Assembly: GCA_023416275.1 (NCBI GenBank)
Contig: JAEZIB010000045.1
Coordinates: 1 to 10,425 of the forward strand
Direction: 5' to 3'
From: Bacillota bacterium
GTDB lineage: Bacteria > Bacillota > Clostridia > Acetivibrionales > DSM-1351
DNA length: 10,425 nt
Positions 6,547-10,425 of this stretch are shown piece after piece. The notes beneath the pieces are model-generated. The model saw only the letters and a list, made by a program, of their open reading frames with translations. It was not told the DNA's origin and did not search any database. The number at the start of each line of letters is the position of its first letter. Position 1 is the first letter of the stretch. The translations under genes and the position numbers were made by a program.

Positions 6547-6880
6547 GTATGCTGTAACACAGTCTATGGTCAAAACGGCAGTAGATGAAGCAAACAAAGC
6601 AAATGCTTCTAGAATATTAGAGATTAGGCTTGTTATTGGTGACTTATCGACTATAATAGATGATTCTGTACAGATGTATTTTGATATTATGAGTGAGGGA
6701 ACCATTGCACAAGGGGCTAAGCTTATATTTACTAGGATAAAAGCTGAGTTTAAATGCAAGGACTGTGGTGATGTTTTTATTAAGCCGCCTAAGGGGTTTA
6801 ATTGCCCCAAATGTGGGGGTCTTGGCACTCCAACAGATGTAGGAAAAGAGTTTTACATTGAAAGCATAGAAATTGAATAG
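6539..6880 (+). CDS. hypA: Hydrogenase nickel-insertion protein HypA
   Basis: This 113-residue nickel chaperone works with HypB to load Ni into the large subunit (here EchE). The open frame extends upstream to a GTG at 6527, but HypA proteins begin MHE with His2 as a Ni ligand, and ATG 6539 gives MHEYAVTQSMV. I therefore choose 6539. The Zn site is C73-x2-C76 and C89-x2-C92. The IRLVIGDLSTI and SVQMYFDIM segments are typical. The length equals the usual 113-117. There is no clear ribosome site, since the start lies inside echF, so translation most likely depends on coupling. It is the last gene of the ech transcript if the hairpin at 6940-6992 terminates. Confidence 0.93.
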   Translation: MHEYAVTQSMVKTAVDEANKANASRILEIRLVIGDLSTIIDDSVQMYFDIMSEGTIAQGAKLIFTRIKAEFKCKDCGDVFIKPPKGFNCPKCGGLGTPTDVGKEFYIESIEIE

Positions 6881-7186
6881 AAATAGGATAACAAAATGAT
6901 AGAGCAAATTTCAGAATAATTATTATTTTGTAATTCTCTAAACACACTCCAGGTTCGCTTTACAAAGTATAAGATGGAAGAGGAGTGTGTTTCTGCTTTG
7001 TTTGAATAATATATAGAGGCACTGCATATGCACTAACTCTTAGCATTTTCGAAAACTTGTTATATTATTGTAGGTGTAGATATTTATAGTGTGTATCCGC
7101 AATTTAAATACGCATATTAAAGAGGTTGTATAACTTGTTGACATTATAAAAATAAATACCAATGGGATGAACAAGGAGGTTAAACA
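6881..7186. other. Intergenic region between hypA and hypB
   Basis: These 306 bp hold a long hairpin (listed separately) and a CodY-like 12/15 match AAATTTCAGAATAAT at 6906-6920. For a hypB promoter, TTGTTA (7057-7062) is followed after 18 nt by the poor -10 TATTTA (7081-7086), and a perfect TTGACA (7138-7143) has no usable -10. CTTGTTATATT (7056-7066) repeats the left part of the Rex-like region upstream of ech (756-766). No supported gene is seen on either strand. A strong AAGGAGGT (7173-7180) belongs to hypB. Confidence 0.5.
6940..6992 (+). terminator. Long-stem hairpin after hypA, candidate transcription terminator
   Basis: AAACACACTCC (6940-6950) pairs perfectly with GGAGTGTGTTT (6982-6992) over 11 bp, around a 31-nt loop that contains a small CTTT/AAAG stem (6958-6967). 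The downstream sequence is only moderately T-rich (CTGCTTTGTTTG). The large loop is unusual for an intrinsic terminator, so mRNA 3'-end stabilisation or a regulatory structure before hypB is the alternative. Confidence 0.45.
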
Positions 7187-7846
7187 ATGGAAATAAAAGT
7201 AATGAAAAACATTATGCATGCAAATCAAAAACTTGCAGAAGAAAATAGAAATTTTTTTAGTTCAAAAGGAATCAAGGCTGTAAACATAATGGCTTCACCA
7301 GGCTCAGGTAAAACAAGTACTATTTTGAAATTAATTGATGCTTTTGGAGATAAGGCTCATGTAGCAGTTGTAGAAGGCGATATTGCTTCTAGTATAGATG
7401 CTGAAAAGATAGATAAGCTTGGAAACCCTGTAGTTCAGATTAATACTGGCGGAGGCTGCCATCTTGACGCAAATATGATAAAAAGTGCAGTTGAAAGTCT
7501 TAATTTGAAAGATGGAGCTATATTATTTATAGAAAATGTAGGAAATCTTGTTTGTCCATCCTCCTTTGATTTAGGTGAAGGAATTAAGATGGTTATTGCA
7601 AGTGTTCCAGAGGGACATGACAAACCATACAAGTATACCTCTATGTTTGAAGCAGCTGACATAGTTGTATTGAACAAAATGGATTTAATGCCCTATATAG
7701 ATTTTGATAGAGACAGCTTTTATAAGGGCGTTAAGGCACTAAATGAGAATGCAGAAGTTATAGAAATATCCTGCAAAACAGGAGAAGGAATTGAAAAACT
7801 TGCGCAGTGGATGCTTACCACGCAAGTATCTCATAACCGTCCTTAG
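7187..7846 (+). CDS. hypB: Hydrogenase nickel-incorporation GTPase HypB
   Basis: This 219-residue SIMIBI-class GTPase powers Ni delivery with HypA. The P-loop ASPGSGKT is at residues 36-43, EGDIASSIDAEKI at 63-75, the metal-site pair Cys91-His92 in GGGCHLDA with the third ligand Cys123 in NLVCP, and the guanine-specificity motif NKMD at 163-166. It lacks the N-terminal CxxCGC motif and the His-rich stretch found in some HypB proteins, so Ni storage there is not expected. A near-perfect AAGGAGGT (7173-7180) lies 6 nt before the ATG. It is set off from hypA by 306 bp and a hairpin, suggesting its own or additional transcription. Its last ten codons overlap the 3' end of the oppositely oriented map gene. 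Confidence 0.93.
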   Translation: MEIKVMKNIMHANQKLAEENRNFFSSKGIKAVNIMASPGSGKTSTILKLIDAFGDKAHVAVVEGDIASSIDAEKIDKLGNPVVQINTGGGCHLDANMIKSAVESLNLKDGAILFIENVGNLVCPSSFDLGEGIKMVIASVPEGHDKPYKYTSMFEAADIVVLNKMDLMPYIDFDRDSFYKGVKALNENAEVIEISCKTGEGIEKLAQWMLTTQVSHNRP

Positions 7847-8627
7847 TAACTGCTATCGTATATTCCCATTGGGCAGATAGAGAGCCGTCTCTGGTGGTGA
7901 CAGTCCAGTTGTCTTTTGCTACCTTGACAGAGTATCCGCCTGCATTTATCATAGGTTCAATAGTAAATACCATGCCAGGGAGCATTAGGACCCCCTTATT
8001 GCGCTTAGCAAAGTGGTCAATATGGGGGTCTTCATGAAATTTAAGTCCCACTCCATGTCCGCCCAAATCCCTTACTACCGTATATCCTCTCTGGTTTGCA
8101 AAGGGTTCAATTGCACGTCCTATTTCGTTTGTTGAATTAAAAGGCTTTACTTGTTTTGTTCCAATTTCAAGACATTCCTTTGCAGCTTCGACCAAGGCCT
8201 TTGCTGAGGGGGTAACATTTCCTATCATGCACATTCTGCTGGCATCAGAAAAATATCCGTTTAAAATTGTGGATACATCTACATTAACAATATCACCTGA
8301 TTTTAGAACTGTTGCATGGTTTGGGATACCATGGCAGACAACATCGTTAATTGACAGGCAGACACTTTTAGGGAATCCCATATAATTTAGCGGTGCAGGA
8401 ATAGCATTATGGGCAATTGTATACTCGTACACCAGAATATCTATTTCTGCTGTCGTCATACCAGGTTTTATTTCCTTTTCAACTAAATCTAAAATTTGAG
8501 TGGTTATTTTTCCACTTTCTCTGATTCCCTCTATTTGTTCAGGAGTCTTAATCAAAGATGGGTGAGGAATAATATACCCTTCAGATCTATACTGCTCTAT
8601 TATTTGTTCAGTCTCTTTCGGTAACAA
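7815..8627 (-). CDS. map: Methionine aminopeptidase, type I
   Basis: This cytosolic two-metal enzyme removes the initiator Met from nascent proteins. In the longest frame (273 residues, GTG at 8636) the five metal ligands are Asp120 (VNVDVS), Asp131 (YFSDASR), His194 (GGHGVGLKFHEDP), Glu227 (FTIEPMI) and Glu258 (AQWEYTI), with His102 (VVCHGIP) and His201 as active-site histidines. A 27-residue N-terminal segment precedes the usual type I start (SLIKTPEQIEGIRESG). The GTG at 8636 directly abuts AAGGAAG, whereas the TTG at 8627 lies 8 nt after it, so I prefer TTG and a 270-residue protein. It converges on hypB with a 32-bp overlap and no terminator between them. A weak minus-strand -10 TACAAT lies at 8669-8674. 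It is not functionally tied to hydrogenase. Confidence 0.9.
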   Translation of the reverse strand: MLPKETEQIIEQYRSEGYIIPHPSLIKTPEQIEGIRESGKITTQILDLVEKEIKPGMTTAEIDILVYEYTIAHNAIPAPLNYMGFPKSVCLSINDVVCHGIPNHATVLKSGDIVNVDVSTILNGYFSDASRMCMIGNVTPSAKALVEAAKECLEIGTKQVKPFNSTNEIGRAIEPFANQRGYTVVRDLGGHGVGLKFHEDPHIDHFAKRNKGVLMLPGMVFTIEPMINAGGYSVKVAKDNWTVTTRDGSLSAQWEYTIAVTKDGYEILAW

Positions 8628-8733
8628 TATACGCACTTCCTTATTTTAATTTTTTGCTGACATACCATATTGTAGGATGTTTTATTTAATGACTAATGCA
8701 ATATAATATATGCAAATTGCTTGCCAATCTGTA

Positions 8734-9858
8734 CTATTTTATTTCTACAATGGCAACGGTTATGTCGTCCTTTATATCGTTCGGATTAATGCTATTGGAA
8801 AAAGAAACGGCTTTATCAATTAATTGTGTAAGCCTCTGTGCGGGTGGCAAAGCTGACTTTAACATATGATTTAACAATCGTTCCTCACCAAACTGCTGCT
8901 TTTCAGTATTTCTAATCTCTATTATTCCATCGGTATAAAGAAATAAGTTGTCTTTAGGCTTTATACTAATAGTCTGCTCTGAATACTCGGGATTTTCAAC
9001 CCAATTACTGATTGGAATACCGGCCGATCTGAGTATTGTAAAATCATTTCCTGAAAATATTACAGGACATACATTTAACCCAGCATTTGAGTACGTTATA
9101 GTATATTTTTTTGTATTTATAACTATATAAAAAATTGATATATATAGTTCACTAAAAAATTTATTGTTATTGTAACTGGTATAAAGCTGTGTTAAGACCT
9201 TTGAAGGAGATTTTTCTGTTTTATCTAGTGCAGTGTTTAAAAACATAGTTAGCATAGATGCAGCTACTCCATGTCCAGAAACATCAGCAATATATACACC
9301 AATATGCTCATCGTCAATTTTAAAAAAATCTGTAAAATCTCCACCCAAAGTTTCACAAGGCCTATAAATAAAGTTGAAAATAGTATTATCAAACTGTAAT
9401 GTATTTTTGGGTAGAAGGCTTCTTTGAAGTCTTTTTGCAATAAACAAATCTTCTTTTAACTTCTCGTTCTGAATTGCAATCTTTTGACTCATTTCTTTTA
9501 TATCTGTAATGTCATGCAGCACTTCTATAACAGCGTAATCTGTTGTACCATCGGCACTCCTAAAGGGAGAGCTAGTGACAGAAAAAATACGACCGTTTAT
9601 TATTTCTTCCTTGCAGCGAGACCAATTTGGTAGATCTCTTTTAGAAATACAATTTGGACAAGGAGATGTCCTGCCTAGAGCCTCATAGCATTTCTGTCCG
9701 ACAATATCCATACCAATAGCTTCACGCATGGATTTATTTACAAAAATAATATTATCATCGTTATCTATTACCCGAACCCAATCCTGCATTCCGTCAATCA
9801 CTTCTTCGATAAAAGTACAAGCAGATGGGCCTATTTTTTTTCTAAACTTGTATGGCAA
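8734..9858 (-). CDS. PAS-domain SpoIIE/RsbU-type PP2C serine phosphatase
   Basis: This is a 374-residue regulator. Residues about 15-118 form a PAS domain (GMQDWVRVIDNDDNIIFVN ... VIEVLHDITD), a helical linker lies at about 119-148 with the typical KRLQRSLLPK, and a SpoIIE/PP2C-like phosphatase domain runs from about 155 to 374. Metal-binding acidic residues are Asp174 in GGDFTDFF, Asp192 in ADVSGHG, Asp310 in LYTDGI and Asp364/Asp365 in KDDITV. Such enzymes dephosphorylate anti-sigma-factor antagonists. The PAS domain has a cysteine group, C57 with CPNC at 67-70, which could bind a metal or sense redox. No membrane segment is seen. The TTG at 9867 abuts the AGAAGGG ribosome site, whereas the TTG at 9858 lies 8 nt after it, so I choose 9858. 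No cognate antagonist or sigma-factor gene is in the window, so the target is unknown. Confidence 0.85.
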   Translation of the reverse strand: MPYKFRKKIGPSACTFIEEVIDGMQDWVRVIDNDDNIIFVNKSMREAIGMDIVGQKCYEALGRTSPCPNCISKRDLPNWSRCKEEIINGRIFSVTSSPFRSADGTTDYAVIEVLHDITDIKEMSQKIAIQNEKLKEDLFIAKRLQRSLLPKNTLQFDNTIFNFIYRPCETLGGDFTDFFKIDDEHIGVYIADVSGHGVAASMLTMFLNTALDKTEKSPSKVLTQLYTSYNNNKFFSELYISIFYIVINTKKYTITYSNAGLNVCPVIFSGNDFTILRSAGIPISNWVENPEYSEQTISIKPKDNLFLYTDGIIEIRNTEKQQFGEERLLNHMLKSALPPAQRLTQLIDKAVSFSNSINPNDIKDDITVAIVEIK

Positions 9859-9969
9859 AATTATCAACCCTTCTAGTATGAATATATTTTAAATTGCAAC
9901 ATACATAATAATGAGACTAATTATATTGTAACATAGTTATCTATATTTAGAACTGACTAATTTGTGAAA

Positions 9970-9989
9970 GTTATATTATATACAATATT
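9970..9989. promoter_or_regulatory. Second copy of the dyad-containing sequence found upstream of ech
   Basis: GTTATATTATATACAATATT differs at one position from 759-778. It lies in the 199-bp divergent region between the phosphatase gene (about 110 bp upstream of its start) and yyaC (about 70 bp upstream). The left Rex-like TTGT end is missing here (AAGT), so Rex itself is a poorer fit than at 757-774. Confidence 0.3.
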
Positions 9990-10017
9990 TGTCAATAATA
10001 CTAGAGATTAATATGAA
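9989..10017 (+). promoter_or_regulatory. Candidate sigma-A-type promoter for yyaC
   Basis: TTGTCA (9989-9994, 5/6) and TATGAA (10012-10017, 4/6) are separated by 17 nt and lie 40 nt upstream of the yyaC start. A sporulation-sigma promoter would be expected from the gene family, but I could not find a convincing one, so this remains tentative. Confidence 0.28.
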
Positions 10018-10057
10018 TTATGTTTCATGCAAAATAAAGTATTGGTGGTGTAAAAAA

Positions 10058-10425
10058 ATGAGTTTTGGTGCAATGACATCCAATCTAACGTATATTGATG
10101 CAATGAGTACAAATGCGTTCGCAGTATTTTCAGAAGCATTATATCAGACTATAACTAACTGCAAAACTAATAAATATAGCGACATAGTATTTGTATGTAT
10201 TGGTTCTGATCGTTCAACAGGAGATAGCTTGGGCCCGATTATTGGGCATAAGCTGAAAGAAATGAAATATGGTAATGTTCATGTATATGGTAATCTAGAA
10301 AATCCAGTTCATGCTAAAAATTTATGTGAAACGACAAATTTGATATTGGAAAAGTATGAAATGCCATTTATTATTGCAATAGATGCATCTCTAGGAAGAA
10401 TTGAGCATGTAGGCCATATTACAGT
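10058..10425 (+). CDS. yyaC: Spore protease YyaC family protein (DUF1256), 5' part
   Basis: The gene is open from ATG 10058 to the window end (122 complete codons, no stop). GGTGGTG (10044-10050) lies 7 nt before the start. After a variable N-terminus of about 40 residues comes the family core: DIVFVCIGSDRSTGDSLGPIIG, then VYGNLENPVHAKNL, then IIAIDASLGRIEHVGHI. This is the characteristic pattern of YyaC, a germination-protease-related protein of spore formers. The GPR peptidase fold belongs to the same MEROPS clan (AE) as the hydrogenase maturation peptidase HybD, so proximity to a hydrogenase operon might mislead, but the YyaC motifs are clear. Orientation is divergent from the phosphatase gene. 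The 3' part is missing. Confidence 0.88.
   Translation, partial: MSFGAMTSNLTYIDAMSTNAFAVFSEALYQTITNCKTNKYSDIVFVCIGSDRSTGDSLGPIIGHKLKEMKYGNVHVYGNLENPVHAKNLCETTNLILEKYEMPFIIAIDASLGRIEHVGHIT

Noticed and set aside
7138..7143. Perfect TTGACA upstream of hypB as a promoter
   Set aside because: No -10 element is found at 15-19 nt; the sequence there is ACCAATGGGATG.
7040..7228. 62-residue minus-strand frame before hypB
   Set aside because: It runs across the hypB ribosome site and start, has no ribosome site of its own, and its composition is typical of antisense AT-rich DNA.
8948..9130. 60-residue plus-strand frame inside the phosphatase gene
   Set aside because: It is a shadow of the PP2C domain on the opposite strand.
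1..10425. CRISPR array, tRNA/rRNA gene, transposase or phage genes
   Set aside because: I looked for regular direct repeats with spacers, cloverleaf-like segments and integrase or transposase motifs, and saw none. The echB-echC repeats are only two degenerate copies without spacer regularity.

Overview
The window reads as chromosomal DNA from a low-GC, endospore-forming anaerobic member of the Clostridia. The non-coding DNA is very AT-rich, most genes have strong GGAGG-type ribosome sites, GTG and TTG starts occur, and two sporulation-family genes (a YtvI-like membrane protein and YyaC) sit at the edges. The gene set would suit a Ruminiclostridium-like cellulolytic clostridium, but that placement is inference.

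Layout. Positions 1-456 (minus) are the 5' part of a YtvI/AI-2E-type membrane protein gene. Positions 457-1096 are an AT-rich upstream region with a Rex-like dyad, CodY-like motifs and a candidate sigma-A promoter. Positions 1097-6546 (plus) hold a complete six-gene energy-converting [NiFe] hydrogenase operon, echABCDEF. It is followed, with an 8-bp overlap, by hypA (6539-6880). A hairpin and about 300 bp of non-coding DNA come next, then hypB (7187-7846, plus). Converging on hypB, and overlapping it by 32 bp, is a methionine aminopeptidase gene (minus); upstream of that lies a PAS-SpoIIE/PP2C phosphatase gene (minus). A divergent yyaC gene (plus) runs off the right end.

How the genes work together. 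EchA and EchB are the membrane ion-translocating arm (NuoL- and NuoH-like). EchC, EchD, EchE and EchF are the peripheral arm (NuoB-, NuoC-, NuoD- and NuoI-like), which would couple oxidation of reduced ferredoxin to H2 evolution, or the reverse, with ion pumping. HypA and HypB deliver nickel to EchE. EchE ends exactly after its DPCxxCxxR motif, so it needs no C-terminal proteolysis. The other maturation genes (hypC, D, E, F) are not in this window.

The most unusual part is the 273-bp echB-echC gap. It is clearly richer in G+C than the other non-coding DNA here, contains a degenerate collinear duplication (units 3962-4052 and 4095-4204), carries several perfect hairpins and four GGAGG motifs, and its second unit supplies the ribosome site of echC. 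It looks like an inserted or duplicated RNA-structure element inside an otherwise tightly packed operon. A second notable signal is a 20-bp dyad-containing sequence upstream of echA (759-778) that recurs with 19/20 identity between the phosphatase gene and yyaC (9970-9989).
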